A stretch of 64,000 nucleotides of DNA from Devosia litorisediminis (GCF_018334155.1 NZ_JAGXTP010000002.1:372001-436000); one strand, 5' to 3'; counted from the stretch's first letter, positions 1 through 8,807 are shown. Made by a program: numbers and translations. The notes: a model not told the origin generated them from the sequence alone.

Positions 1-480
1 CAACGCCTGGGTGTAAAGCTGGCGAGCCTCGCCATTCCGGCCAAGCTGGTCCAGGGTTGCGCCCTTGACCAGCAACGCATTCCAATCAGGCACGTCGGGA
101 CGGATGACGTTGTCCAGAACGGTCAGCGATTGGTCGAACCGGCCATCGGCCGTCAGCGCCTTGGCATAGGCAACCGAGATATCGGCATCACCGGGATGAA
201 GATCGATGCCTACTTCAAGGACGGCAATGGCTTGCTTGGGCTGGCCAACGGCACGCAGTGCAGCGGCATAGTGGATAACCACATTCTTGTCGCGCGGATT
301 GGCTTTGTAGCGGGTAGCCAGCTCGCCCAGGCTAGCCTGACTCTGGCTGGCGGAAAGGCCCGAATAGTCGGGGGAGGGCGCGCTGCCTCGATTGGATGCG
401 CAGCCGCTCAACACCACAATAGCCACACCTGCCAGCAGCAGCGGACGCAGGGCTTTGAAACGGGTTTTGCGGAACGTCAC
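1..480 (-). CDS. TPR-repeat lipoprotein, C-terminal part missing (runs off window start)
   Basis: The reading frame opens with GTG at 480 behind a GGGAG ribosome-binding site and runs off the window edge, so about 160 codons are visible. The N-terminus has basic residues, a hydrophobic stretch (LLLAGVAIVVL) and a lipobox LSGC, so it is predicted to be exported and lipid-anchored. The rest reads as tetratricopeptide repeats, with alternating small and aromatic residues and phrases such as AAALRAVGQPKQAIAVLE and AKALTADGRFDQSL. TadD-type pilus-assembly lipoproteins have this architecture, but so do many other TPR lipoproteins, so no specific role is assigned. ATG codons lie in frame upstream, but starting there would bury the signal peptide. 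Confidence 0.8.
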   Translation of the reverse strand, partial: MTFRKTRFKALRPLLLAGVAIVVLSGCASNRGSAPSPDYSGLSASQSQASLGELATRYKANPRDKNVVIHYAAALRAVGQPKQAIAVLEVGIDLHPGDADISVAYAKALTADGRFDQSLTVLDNVIRPDVPDWNALLVKGATLDQLGRNGEARQLYTQAL

Positions 481-590
481 GGGCGGCTCCCAAGGCACGG
501 TCGGGGCGCGCGAAAAAATTCGCCAATGCCGCCATGCGAAAGTCTGTCTTGGGCGTTGGCCCATTGCGTTCAAGCAATAAAACATTAACC

Positions 591-605
591 CTAACAGCCG
601 GTTAA
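591..605. promoter_or_regulatory. CtrA-like half-site pair (CTAA-N7-TTAA)
   Basis: CTAA at 591-594 and TTAA at 602-605 are separated by seven bases, one mismatch from the TTAA-N7-TTAA box bound by CtrA in alphaproteobacteria. A further TTAA follows at 609-612. The site lies between the divergent lipoprotein and aminopeptidase genes, inside an 8-bp inverted repeat (593-600 with 617-624). This is only a motif match. Confidence 0.25.
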
Positions 606-680
606 AGCTTAAGGCTCGGCTGTTGCCGTGCCTCTGCCTGATCGCTACAAATCCACGTCAATCAGTTGCGGAGCACGCTC

Positions 681-2024
681 ATGTCCAAGCCAATTCCTGT
701 CGTCTGCGTGCAGGAGGGTGAACTGGCCTCTGCCGGTCTGTCGCCCGCGCAATTGGCGTGGGCACAGGCCAGCGATTTCTCCGGACAGCGCGGCCGCCTG
801 TTGCCTGTGCCCGATGCGCAATCTGCACTAACGAGTTATCTGTTCGGGATGGGCGCTACCACCGACCGCCCCACGCTGGTCACCGGTCTGGCTGGCACGG
901 CGCTGCCCGCAGCCCACTACTGCCTCGAGGGTGCCTTTGGCGACCCGACCATGGCGGCCATTGGCTTTCGCCTGGGCGCCTATCGTTTCGATCGTTATCG
1001 CTCGGCCAAGCCTGCGCCGACATTGAGCGCGCCTGACGGCGCTGATGCCGCCGAGATCGACCGACTGGTCGAAGCAGCCATCATTGCCCGCGACCTGATC
1101 AATACCCCGGCCAATGATCTGGGGCCCGATGCCTTTGAGGCTGCGATCCGCGACTTCGCCAAGGTGCGCGGCATGGATATAGCCGTGACTGCTGGGGATG
1201 ATCTTCTCAAGGCCAATTTCCCGTTGATCCACGCCGTGGGGCGCGCTGCGGCCGAGCCGCCACGTCTGATTGACCTGAGTTGGGGTGATCCCGCAGCGCC
1301 CAAGGTGACCTTGGTCGGCAAGGGCGTCACCTTTGATACTGGCGGTCTCGACATCAAGGGTGCCGCCGGCATGCTACTGATGAAAAAGGATATGGGAGGC
1401 GCCGCCAATGTGTTGGGTCTGGTCCACGCCATTGTCTCAGCGGGCCTCAATTTGCGCCTGCGCGTGCTTATTCCAATCGTTGAAAACGCCATATCGGCCG
1501 CGTCTTTCCGACCTGGCGATGTACTGCCGTCGCGCAAGGGACTGACGGTGGAAATCGGCAATACCGATGCCGAAGGACGTTTGATCCTGGCTGATGCACT
1601 GGCCTTGGCGGACGAAGAAAGTCCCGAACTTCTGCTGGATATGGCAACACTCACCGGCGCGGCGCGCGTGGCACTCGGTCCCGAACTGCCGCCACTTTAT
1701 ACGGCCGATGGCGAACTGGCGCGCTTGCTCATGGAGATCGGCCTGGCATCCGACGACCCGCTTTGGCACATGCCGCTCTGGTCGCCCTACGATACCATGA
1801 TGAACAGCAGAATTGCTGACGTGAACAATGCTGGCGCTGGCGGGTTTGCTGGCTCGATCACCGCAGCCCTGTTCCTCCAGCGTTTCGTCACCAAGGCAGC
1901 CGCTTGGGTGCATCTGGATATCTATGGCTGGTCGCCCGAAGCGCGGGCTGGTCGCTCGCATGGCGGGACGGATCAGGCCATTCGAGCGGTCTATGGACTG
2001 CTCAAGCAGCGGTTTCCAAGATAG
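681..2024 (+). CDS. Leucyl aminopeptidase family protein (M17)
   Basis: A 447-residue cytoplasmic metallopeptidase that should release N-terminal amino acids from peptides using two metal ions. The metal and catalytic block VGKGVTFDTGGLDIKG is at about residues 212-227, and the M17 signature NTDAEGRL is at about 294-301. The length is typical for the shorter M17 proteins that have a poorly conserved N-terminal domain. ATG 681 is preferred to the in-frame TTG at 666 because GGAG lies about seven bases before it. The stop codon is the first base triplet of the inverted-repeat operator of the next gene, so the two genes are closely packed. Family assignment is firm; the peptide substrate cannot be read from sequence. 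Confidence 0.93.
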   Translation: MSKPIPVVCVQEGELASAGLSPAQLAWAQASDFSGQRGRLLPVPDAQSALTSYLFGMGATTDRPTLVTGLAGTALPAAHYCLEGAFGDPTMAAIGFRLGAYRFDRYRSAKPAPTLSAPDGADAAEIDRLVEAAIIARDLINTPANDLGPDAFEAAIRDFAKVRGMDIAVTAGDDLLKANFPLIHAVGRAAAEPPRLIDLSWGDPAAPKVTLVGKGVTFDTGGLDIKGAAGMLLMKKDMGGAANVLGLVHAIVSAGLNLRLRVLIPIVENAISAASFRPGDVLPSRKGLTVEIGNTDAEGRLILADALALADEESPELLLDMATLTGAARVALGPELPPLYTADGELARLLMEIGLASDDPLWHMPLWSPYDTMMNSRIADVNNAGAGGFAGSITAALFLQRFVTKAAAWVHLDIYGWSPEARAGRSHGGTDQAIRAVYGLLKQRFPR

Positions 2025-2068
2025 TTGACTTTGACAACTAACTAGCTGACAACACCAATTGTCAACTA
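2022..2068. promoter_or_regulatory. Nested inverted-repeat operator in front of MarR-GNAT gene
   Basis: TAGTTGAC at 2022-2029 is perfectly inverted as GTCAACTA at 2061-2068. TTGACAA at 2031-2037 is perfectly inverted as TTGTCAA at 2059-2065. A close third copy of the half-site (GACAACTA) lies at 2033-2040. Several half-sites packed into 47 bp directly before a MarR-family gene are the usual form of an autoregulatory operator. The left arm overlaps the stop codon of the aminopeptidase gene. Confidence 0.6.
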
Positions 2069-2079
2069 GGGAGACCGTC

Positions 2080-3012
2080 ATGTCGGTACGAGCCGAGGAC
2101 ATTGCGCAAGTGCGCGCCTTCAACCGGTTCTACACGCAGGTGATCGGTCTGCTTGCCGAGTCAATGCACGAAAGCCCATTCACGCTCGCAGAAGCGCGGG
2201 TCATCTACGAACTCGGCCGACGCAACACGGCGACAGCATCTGCCATCGCCGAGCATTTGGGCATGGATCGCGGTCAGATGAGCCGACTGGTACTAAAACT
2301 GACCGATCGGGGTGTAGTGGCTTTGCTGCCGCCTGGTCACGACAAGCGTGCCGCGCCCTTGGCGCTGACGCCTGATGGTGACACGGTGTACCGCCGCTTC
2401 AACGAAATGAGTAACAGGGCCGCAGCCGATACCCTGCTTACGCCGCTCGACGAGTTCGAGCGACGTGATCTGGTCAGCTCAATGCGGCGGATTCAGGCCA
2501 TGCTCGCCGAGCCCGATGACAGCCCGTTGACCCTGCGGCCGCACCGTATTGGAGATCTCGGCTGGCTTATCCATCGTCAGGGTCTTCTCTATCACCTTGA
2601 ACAGGGCTGGAACGGGGAGTTCGAGACCTTGATCACCAGACTATATGGCGAGTTTGCTGATGCTCCCGAAACGCCGCCCAAAGCGCTCTGGATCGCGGAG
2701 CTGGGTAAGGAAGTGGCCGGCTCGGTCTACATCATCCCAGCCGCCGCCAGTGAGGGAGAAGGCACTGCCCAATTGCGTATGCTCTATGTCGAACCAGCCT
2801 TCCGGGGCCGCGGAGTCGGCAAGCAACTGGTTGCAGAGGCGATCAGTTTTTGTCGTTCCGCCGGTTACCGCCGCGTCATTCTATGGACGCAGGATTGCCT
2901 GAGTTCTGCGCGCCGCATCTATCAGAGCGCAGGCTTCAAACTGGTTCGCGAGGACCGGCACCATTCATTTGGTGTCGACCTCAACGGCCAGTATTGGGCG
3001 CTGCAGCTATAG
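2080..3012 (+). CDS. MarR-family regulator fused to GNAT acetyltransferase
   Basis: A 310-residue two-domain protein. Residues 1 to about 145 form a MarR winged helix: an opening helix, the helix-turn-helix region TASAIAEHLGMDRGQMSRLV, and a wing with GHDKRAAPLALT. Residues from about 155 to the end form a GNAT domain whose acetyl-CoA loop is RGRGVGKQLV, with a C-terminal motif around ARRIYQSAGFKLV. Such fusions are a known arrangement (HTH-MarR plus acetyltransferase) but the acceptor substrate is generally unknown. ATG 2080 is chosen because GGGAG lies about six bases before it. The upstream inverted repeats suggest autoregulation. The convergent ghrA-like gene ends only seven bases away. 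Confidence 0.92.
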   Translation: MSVRAEDIAQVRAFNRFYTQVIGLLAESMHESPFTLAEARVIYELGRRNTATASAIAEHLGMDRGQMSRLVLKLTDRGVVALLPPGHDKRAAPLALTPDGDTVYRRFNEMSNRAAADTLLTPLDEFERRDLVSSMRRIQAMLAEPDDSPLTLRPHRIGDLGWLIHRQGLLYHLEQGWNGEFETLITRLYGEFADAPETPPKALWIAELGKEVAGSVYIIPAAASEGEGTAQLRMLYVEPAFRGRGVGKQLVAEAISFCRSAGYRRVILWTQDCLSSARRIYQSAGFKLVREDRHHSFGVDLNGQYWALQL

Positions 3013-3018
3013 CGTGTT

Positions 3019-3957
3019 CTAATAGCCGCGGCGGCGATCCACGACATTGACCAGCGCCTCGCCGGCTTCATGCCGCTTGATGATGTTAGTGAAGTAACGC
3101 ACGCCGGTGGCTTCATTGCTGATCGCCGCGATGTGCGGTGTGATGTAGCAGTTTTCGATATCCCAAAGGGGGCTGCTGGCGGGAAGTGGTTCGGTCTCGA
3201 ACACATCAAGGCTTGCAGCGCCCAGCGTGCCATCTCGCAACGCCGCAACGATATCGCTCTCGCGCTGATGCCCGCCGCGGGCAGCATTGACGATAACCGG
3301 GCCACCAGCCAGCCGGTCCCGGCGCAGCTTGGCAAAGGTCTGTGTGTTCAGAATGCCCGTGGTCTCGGGCGTCAACGGCAGCAGATTGACCAGAATGTCA
3401 GTGCCGGCCAGAAAGGCGTCGAACTGATCGGCGCCAGCAAAGCCCACGACACCTGCCATGTCCTTGGGCGTCCGGCTCCAGCTGCGCAAATCAAAGCCCA
3501 AAGGCTTCAGCCGACTGGCCGCGTCCTGACCCAGTACACCCATGCCCATGATACCCACCGTGGTTTCCGAGGCGGCGGGTGGATAGAGTTGGCTCCAGAG
3601 CTTGGCCTTCTGGTCGGCCTGGAAGCGGGTATAGAGCCGATGGTGCATGGTGACATGGGCCACCACATAGTCGCTCATGCGCTGGCTGAGGTCCTCATCG
3701 ACGAAGCGCACGATGGGCGCGTCGGGCAGGGCGGGATGCTTGAGCAGGGCATCAACGCCCGCGCCTAGAGAGAGGATGGCGCGCAGACCCGTCAGCCCGT
3801 CGAAGGCCTCCGGCTTGGGTTTCCACACAAAGATATAGCGCACATCTGCGGGATCGTAATCCTCGCCGCGGCGCACGACAGGATAGTCGCCCAGGGCAGC
3901 ACGCAGCGCTTCGGCCCAGCTCGCTTCATCGACATCGGACAGGTGCAGCAACAGCAT
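3019..3957 (-). CDS. ghrA: Glyoxylate/hydroxypyruvate reductase A-type D-2-hydroxyacid dehydrogenase
   Basis: A 312-residue NAD(P)H-dependent enzyme expected to reduce glyoxylate and hydroxypyruvate to glycolate and glycerate. The Rossmann motif GMGVLG lies near residue 140. The catalytic Arg is in NAARGG, the catalytic Glu is in DVFETEPL, and the catalytic His is in ITPHIAA. The length equals that of E. coli GhrA, and the N-terminal segment resembles GhrA rather than SerA-type proteins. It lies downstream of the cytochrome c gene on the same strand, separated from it by an intrinsic terminator, so it probably has its own promoter in that short gap or depends on read-through. Substrate preference is inferred from the family. 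Confidence 0.85.
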   Translation of the reverse strand: MLLLHLSDVDEASWAEALRAALGDYPVVRRGEDYDPADVRYIFVWKPKPEAFDGLTGLRAILSLGAGVDALLKHPALPDAPIVRFVDEDLSQRMSDYVVAHVTMHHRLYTRFQADQKAKLWSQLYPPAASETTVGIMGMGVLGQDAASRLKPLGFDLRSWSRTPKDMAGVVGFAGADQFDAFLAGTDILVNLLPLTPETTGILNTQTFAKLRRDRLAGGPVIVNAARGGHQRESDIVAALRDGTLGAASLDVFETEPLPASSPLWDIENCYITPHIAAISNEATGVRYFTNIIKRHEAGEALVNVVDRRRGY

Positions 3958-3971
3958 TTAGATTTCTCCAG

Positions 3972-4007
3972 ACAAAAAAGAGCCGCGCCATTGTGGGGCG
4001 CGGCTCT
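3972..4007 (-). terminator. Rho-independent terminator after the cytochrome c gene
   Basis: AGAGCCGCGCC at 3979-3989 pairs perfectly with 3997-4007 around a seven-base loop. On the minus strand the stem is followed by six T residues. It lies 26 bases beyond the cytochrome c stop codon. Confidence 0.85.
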
Positions 4008-4033
4008 GCAATTCACGTCAACTGGCGACGGCC

Positions 4034-4786
4034 TTACTGGGCAGTCGTGGTTGGTGTGCCTTCAACCGGCGTTTCGGTCGCAGTGGTTTCTGGCGTCTCA
4101 ATCACCGCTGCCGGAGCAGGCGCTGGCGCCTCTGCGGCAGGTGCGGCTTCAGCTGGAGCCGCCGCGGGGGCGTCATGACCAGCTTCGCCGGTTGCGGCGT
4201 GATCGTCAGCAGCAGGTGCCGCTTCGGCTTCAACGGCAACTGGCTCAGGGAAGGCCACGGGCGTCCCCGACAATGTCTGCAGATAGGCCAGGATATTGGC
4301 GCGCTCTTCTGGCGTGCGAATGCCAGCAAAATTCATCTTGGTGCCCGGTGCATACTCGCTGGGCTTGGTCAGGAATGCGTTGAGGTTCTCGTAGCTCCAC
4401 ACATCGCCAGCGGCATTGTGGGCCAGCAGCGCGTCGGAATAGGCAAACCCATCGACGCTGCCTTCAAGCCGGCCGACCACATCATAAAGATGCGGACCCT
4501 GCTTGTTGGGCTCACCCTCGCCGAAATTGTGGCACGACTGGCACTTCTTGACCGAGTTGGCGCCCTTGGAGGCGTCAGCACTGGCCAGCAACACGCCAAG
4601 CGGCACTTCTGGTTCAGCTTCGGCCTGCGCGCCGCCATGCGTTGCCTCAGGCTCAGGCAAGGCATAGCCCGGCCCGTTGTCTTCGATCGGATGATAGATG
4701 GCCTCGGCGACAAAGCCGGCACCCATGACGAACAACAGCGTGCCCAGCACGGCGCCCATGATCTTGTTTAGCTCGAACGAATCCAT
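4034..4786 (-). CDS. Membrane-anchored c-type cytochrome with Ala/Pro-rich tail
   Basis: A 250-residue protein. The N-terminal segment around residues 8-28 (IMGAVLGTLLFVMGAGFV) is a membrane anchor. The haem motif CQSCH is at about residue 80. A class I cytochrome c fold follows, and its probable axial Met is in TKMNFAG. This is the layout of CycM-type cytochromes that carry electrons to terminal oxidases in rhizobia. After the haem domain, about 75 residues are almost all Ala, Pro, Glu, Thr and His, a low-complexity tail that ordinary class I cytochromes lack. ATG 4786 is preferred to the upstream ATG 4807 because GAGAG precedes it. A strong terminator follows, and the pheA-like gene is divergent. 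Confidence 0.9.
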   Translation of the reverse strand: MDSFELNKIMGAVLGTLLFVMGAGFVAEAIYHPIEDNGPGYALPEPEATHGGAQAEAEPEVPLGVLLASADASKGANSVKKCQSCHNFGEGEPNKQGPHLYDVVGRLEGSVDGFAYSDALLAHNAAGDVWSYENLNAFLTKPSEYAPGTKMNFAGIRTPEERANILAYLQTLSGTPVAFPEPVAVEAEAAPAADDHAATGEAGHDAPAAAPAEAAPAAEAPAPAPAAVIETPETTATETPVEGTPTTTAQ

Positions 4787-5046
4787 TTGGTCTCTCTGCC
4801 AGTCCATCCCCTGCGGACGATAGTCGTACCCGTCTCAAATTTCGATAGTCCCATAGGGAAATCGCCTCAACGGAGGGGCACGACGCGGGCGGAAGATAGT
4901 CGCAAGGCTGGCAAGGTGCAACCATGCAAACCCGCTCTGCGACAATTCCCCACCGCTGGCATGTCCGCGATGGCGGTCGGGCGCGAATTGACTCCGCTCC
5001 CCCTCGGGTCCAAAAGCCTTTGCGCCAACAGCAATTGGACCCGCAG

Positions 5047-5874
5047 ATGACCAAGAAGATCGCTTTTCAAGGTGAGCCCGGCGCATTCAGCCACGCCGCC
5101 GCCAATAATCTTTTTCCCGGTGAGGATGCGGTTGGCTGCGTCACCTTCGAGGAGACCATCAACGCGGTACAGTCCGGCAAGGCCGATTTTGCAGTCGTAC
5201 CGGTCGAAAATTCGCTCTATGGCCGCATCACCGACATTCACCACTTACTGCCCGAAAGCGGGCTGCACATTATTGGTGACCACTATTTGCGGGTCGAGAT
5301 GACCTTGCTGGGTGTGCCTGGCGCCACGCTGGACGACATCAAGGCCGTGCAATCACTCTCTGTCGCGCTGGGCCAGTGCCGTAAATTCATCACCGAGCAC
5401 GGTCTGCGCACCATCAATGCGGTCGATACCGCCGGCTCAGCCCGCGAAATCGCCCAAAAGGGCGATAAATCGGTAGCGGCCATTGCTTCGCGTTTTGCAG
5501 GTGAGACCTATGGGCTGGATGTGCTTGCTTCCAATATCGAGGACGCCGACCACAATACCACGCGTTTTCTGGTTCTCTCGCGCGACGAAAAGCATGCGCC
5601 CCAGGGTGGCAACGTCAAGACCACGTTCGTATTCCGGGTCCGCAACGTGCCCGCCGCGCTCTACAAGGCCATGGGCGGTTTTGCCACCAATGGCATCAAT
5701 ATGACCAAGCTCGAAAGCTATATGGTCGGCGGCGCGTTTACCGCGACCCAGTTCTATGCCGACATTGAAGGACACCCAGACGATCAGGGCGTCATTCATG
5801 CCTTCGAGGAACTGGGCTTCTTCACCGACTATTTTCGTATTCTGGGCGTCTATCCCGCCGCCAGCGGCGAATAG
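5047..5874 (+). CDS. pheA: Prephenate dehydratase
   Basis: A 275-residue monofunctional enzyme that converts prephenate to phenylpyruvate in phenylalanine synthesis. The dehydratase domain spans about residues 4-180 and ends with the TTRFLVL motif that contains the catalytic Thr-Arg. An ACT regulatory domain follows, with KLESYMVGG in place of the usual ESRP loop, which suggests phenylalanine feedback. No chorismate mutase domain is present. ATG 5047 gives the standard N-terminus (TKKIAFQGEPGAFS); the in-frame ATG at 4924 would add 41 residues unlike the family. The gene is divergent from the cytochrome c gene. Alphaproteobacteria often carry kdsB next to these genes, but it is absent here. 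Confidence 0.93.
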   Translation: MTKKIAFQGEPGAFSHAAANNLFPGEDAVGCVTFEETINAVQSGKADFAVVPVENSLYGRITDIHHLLPESGLHIIGDHYLRVEMTLLGVPGATLDDIKAVQSLSVALGQCRKFITEHGLRTINAVDTAGSAREIAQKGDKSVAAIASRFAGETYGLDVLASNIEDADHNTTRFLVLSRDEKHAPQGGNVKTTFVFRVRNVPAALYKAMGGFATNGINMTKLESYMVGGAFTATQFYADIEGHPDDQGVIHAFEELGFFTDYFRILGVYPAASGE

Positions 5875-5875
5875 C

Positions 5876-6112
5876 TCAGCCGTCCATCAGGCCCGGTGGC
5901 AGCGAGCCAATGCGCAGGATGACGCGCGGCTCATCATAGGCGTCGGTCTCGATGTCGACTTCTTGCGAAAACACCAGAACGCCTGCGCGCATGGGCGCCA
6001 GCCGTTCCGCCGTGGCAATGGCCTTTTCTTCGCTCTTGGCTTGTTGCACCGGGTCTGCGATCAGTTTTTTGCCGTTCAGTTTAAAGGCTTGCACGAGATA
6101 CATCGTCGCCAT
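5876..6112 (-). CDS. Small conserved hypothetical protein (78 aa)
   Basis: The start ATG 6112 follows GGAGAG at a good distance; the longer in-frame reading to 6169 has no such site. The product is a soluble 78-residue protein without signal peptide or membrane segment. It has a strongly patterned N-terminus (YLVQAFKLNGKKLI) followed by an alternating charged helix and a strand-rich C-terminal half. It ends one base from the convergent pheA gene and diverges from dapD. I do not recognise a named domain. Reading-frame quality and the ribosome-binding site support it as a real gene. Confidence 0.7.
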   Translation of the reverse strand: MATMYLVQAFKLNGKKLIADPVQQAKSEEKAIATAERLAPMRAGVLVFSQEVDIETDAYDEPRVILRIGSLPPGLMDG

Positions 6113-6225
6113 GGCGCTCTCCAGAGGTTGGTGTGGGCCTATCACCTCGTCGCGCCATTCCCTAGCCAATTGACACCCCTTGCTGTCTCGCTATGGTCCG
6201 CGCGCCATATTCTGAGGAACCAGCC

Positions 6226-7068
6226 ATGTCTTATACCGATCTCGCCAAGACCATTGATGACGCCTTTGAGGCGCGCGCCTCGATCGGTTTCGACACCAAG
6301 GGTCCCGTTCGCGAGGCCGTGGTCGAGGCCCTCAACCTGCTCGACAGCGGCAAGGCGCGGGTCGCCGAAAAGATTGATGGCAGCTGGCAGGTCAATCAAT
6401 GGCTCAAAAAGGCCGTGCTGCTCTCCTTCCGCCTCAACGACAACAAGCTGATCGAAGGTGCCCCCGGTGGCTCGTCCTTCTGGGACAAGGTGCCCACAAA
6501 GTTCGAAGGCTGGGGGGAAAGCCAGTTCCGTGAGGCCGGTTTCCGCGCCGTGCCTGGGGCTATCGTCCGGCATTCTGCCCACATCTCCCGCAACGTCATC
6601 TTGATGCCCAGCTTCGTCAATTTGGGCGCCTATGTTGGTGAAGGCACCATGGTCGACACCTGGGTGACAGTCGGCTCCTGCGCCCAAATCGGCAAGAACG
6701 TGCACATTTCGGGCGGCGTCGGCATTGGCGGCGTGCTTGAGCCGCTGCAGGCCGGCCCGGTCATCATTGAAGACAACTGCTTTATTGGCGCCCGTTCCGA
6801 GGTTGTTGAAGGTGTCGTCGTCGGCGAAGGCGCGGTCATCTCCATGGGTGTGTTTATTGGCGCGTCAACCAAGATCATCGACCGCGCCACGGGCGAAATC
6901 CATATTGGCAAGGTGCCGCCCTATTCGGTGGTGGTTTCCGGTTCGCTCCCCGGCAAGCCGCTGCCCAATGGCGAGCCTGGCCCAAGCCTTTACTGCGCGG
7001 TGATCGTCAAGACGGTCGACGCCCAGACCCGCTCCAAGACCGGCATCAACGACTTGCTGCGCGACTAG
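6226..7068 (+). CDS. dapD: 2,3,4,5-tetrahydropyridine-2,6-dicarboxylate N-succinyltransferase
   Basis: A 280-residue enzyme of the succinylase branch of lysine and diaminopimelate synthesis. It transfers succinyl from succinyl-CoA to tetrahydrodipicolinate. The central part is a left-handed beta helix built from hexapeptide repeats (for example [20 protein letters not shown] and IGGVLEPL), and the C-terminal [19 protein letters not shown] segment is typical of DapD. ATG 6226 is preceded by GAGGA; an in-frame ATG at 6193 lacks a site. The dapE gene two positions downstream catalyses a later step of the same pathway. A terminator separates dapD from the DUF805 gene. Confidence 0.97.
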   Translation: MSYTDLAKTIDDAFEARASIGFDTKGPVREAVVEALNLLDSGKARVAEKIDGSWQVNQWLKKAVLLSFRLNDNKLIEGAPGGSSFWDKVPTKFEGWGESQFREAGFRAVPGAIVRHSAHISRNVILMPSFVNLGAYVGEGTMVDTWVTVGSCAQIGKNVHISGGVGIGGVLEPLQAGPVIIEDNCFIGARSEVVEGVVVGEGAVISMGVFIGASTKIIDRATGEIHIGKVPPYSVVVSGSLPGKPLPNGEPGPSLYCAVIVKTVDAQTRSKTGINDLLRD

Positions 7069-7102
7069 ACCCGTTCTGGTGCAAACTGCACGAGTCGCCT
7101 AA

Positions 7103-7147
7103 CATGCGGCATGTCGGAGATTTCGGCATGCCGCGTGCTGATTTTTT
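7103..7147 (+). terminator. Rho-independent terminator after dapD
   Basis: GCGGCATG at 7106-7113 pairs with CATGCCGC at 7127-7134, and the stem is extended by wobble pairs. Six T residues follow at 7142-7147. It lies between dapD and the DUF805 gene. Confidence 0.75.
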
Positions 7148-7158
7148 GAGGGAAAATC

Positions 7159-7623
7159 ATGGACACTCTCGTGCCACTTCTGACCACGACCGAAGGGCGT
7201 ATCTCCCGCAAGACCTGGTGGTTTGGGGTGATGATCCTGCTGATCGCCAGCATTCTGCTCAATATCGTCCTGCGGACATTGGGGCTGAATGATGCTTGGG
7301 GACAGTTGGTCGCCTACGTGATCATGTTCGTGCCAAACTGGTCGCTGGGCATCAAGCGCCGCCACGACCGGGACAGCGGCGCCAAGGACTTCAAGATATT
7401 CATGGGGCTTTCGGGTGTGCTCGCGCTGGTACAGGCTCTGGGGATCGGCATGAGTAGTAGCGATGTCGCTGGTACGACGATGTCGACGCCGAGCTTTCCG
7501 CTGGCGATCGTCTTCTTCGCGGCCGCAATCTACGGCCTCTATATTATCATTCAGCTGGGCTTTCTGCGCGGAACGACTGGCAGCAACACATACGGCCCTG
7601 ATCCGCTCGACGGCGCGGCCTGA
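7159..7623 (+). CDS. DUF805 inner-membrane protein
   Basis: A 154-residue membrane protein of the YhaH-like DUF805 family. The diagnostic N-terminal phrase GRISRKTWWFGVMIL and the cytoplasmic loop KRRHDRD are both present. Four hydrophobic segments lie at about residues 22-42, 50-65, 82-98 and 115-137, and the C-terminus TGSNTYGPDPL is characteristic of the family. No biochemical function is established for the family. It sits between dapD and dapE, 23 bases before dapE, so it is probably cotranscribed with dapE. Confidence 0.88.
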   Translation: MDTLVPLLTTTEGRISRKTWWFGVMILLIASILLNIVLRTLGLNDAWGQLVAYVIMFVPNWSLGIKRRHDRDSGAKDFKIFMGLSGVLALVQALGIGMSSSDVAGTTMSTPSFPLAIVFFAAAIYGLYIIIQLGFLRGTTGSNTYGPDPLDGAA

Positions 7624-7646
7624 ACCAACAAGAACGGGATTACCTG

Positions 7647-8807
7647 GTGACCAAAAGCGTAGCGGATGATCCTGTTCGACTTCTCAAGGATCTGATTGCG
7701 TGTCCCTCGGTCACCCCCACCGAAGCCGGGGCGCTCGATCTGCTCGAGATCACGCTCAAATCCATTGGCTTTGAAGTCACTCGGCTGGTCTTTGAAGGCG
7801 ATGGCTCCTATCCGGTAGATAATCTGTTTGCTACCCGCGGCACGGGGGGGCGCCGTCTGCTGTTCGCCGGACACACCGACGTCGTGCCCCCCGGCGATCT
7901 GGCCAACTGGACCGCCGACCCCTTCACCCCGCGCGAAGCTGACGGCAAGCTCTATGGTCGCGGTGCAGCAGACATGAAGTCGGGTGTTGCTGCCTTTGTT
8001 GCCGCTGCTGCAGCCATGCCTGCCGATGCCGGCACCATCATGCTCGCCATCACCAATGATGAGGAAGCCGACGCCATTAACGGCACCGACAAGCTGATGA
8101 AATGGGCCGAGCAGAACCAGCACCACTTCGACTTCGCTATTGTGGGCGAGCCCAGTTCTGCTGCAACCCTGGGTGACAGCATCAAGATTGGCCGCCGCGG
8201 TTCATTGTCCGGGGTCATCACCGTAGCGGGCATACAGGGCCATGTGGCCTATCCCGACAAGGCCAACAATCCCATGCCGGCGCTGGCGCGCGTGGTCACG
8301 GCCCTAGACACGACCATCGACACCGGCACCGAGCATTTTCCAGCGACCAATCTCGAAGTCACCTCGATTGACGTCGGCAATGCCATTTCCAATGTCATTC
8401 CGGCCGCCGGTACCATTCGCTTCAACATCCGCTATAATGACCTGTGGACGCCAGACACGCTGACGGATTGGGTGCGCTGTCGCATCGCCAGCATAGATCC
8501 AGCTGGCGCCAGTATCAGCTTTGAACTGGCTGGCACGCCCTCGCGCTCCTTCCTGTCGCCCCTCAGTGACGATGTGCAAACCCTCTCGGCAACCATTGCG
8601 GCCATCACGGGCCAGCCACCGGCGCTCTCGACGGGCGGTGGCACCTCTGACGCCCGTTTCATCGCCCAATATGGGCCAGTGGTGGAATGCGGTCTTGTCG
8701 GTCCCTCCATGCACAAAGCGGACGAACACATCGCCCTGAGCGACCTCACGGGGCTGACGAATATCTATCGCCGTTTCATGCTTGGCTTTTTTGGAGTGGT
8801 GTCATGA
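7647..8807 (+). CDS. dapE: Succinyl-diaminopimelate desuccinylase
   Basis: A 386-residue dinuclear zinc hydrolase of the M20 family that removes succinate from N-succinyl-LL-diaminopimelate. Metal ligands are visible in FAGHTDVVPPGD and YGRGAADMKSG, and the catalytic Glu pair is in TNDEEADA. The dimerisation lid domain lies in the middle of the protein. The start is GTG 7647. The stop overlaps the next gene by ATGA, so the following membrane protein is translationally coupled to it. Confidence 0.96.
   Translation: MTKSVADDPVRLLKDLIACPSVTPTEAGALDLLEITLKSIGFEVTRLVFEGDGSYPVDNLFATRGTGGRRLLFAGHTDVVPPGDLANWTADPFTPREADGKLYGRGAADMKSGVAAFVAAAAAMPADAGTIMLAITNDEEADAINGTDKLMKWAEQNQHHFDFAIVGEPSSAATLGDSIKIGRRGSLSGVITVAGIQGHVAYPDKANNPMPALARVVTALDTTIDTGTEHFPATNLEVTSIDVGNAISNVIPAAGTIRFNIRYNDLWTPDTLTDWVRCRIASIDPAGASISFELAGTPSRSFLSPLSDDVQTLSATIAAITGQPPALSTGGGTSDARFIAQYGPVVECGLVGPSMHKADEHIALSDLTGLTNIYRRFMLGFFGVVS

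Noticed and set aside
4808..5046. Looked for kdsB or another gene between cytochrome c and pheA
   Set aside because: The gap is too short and the open frame extending from pheA has no family resemblance upstream of 5047.
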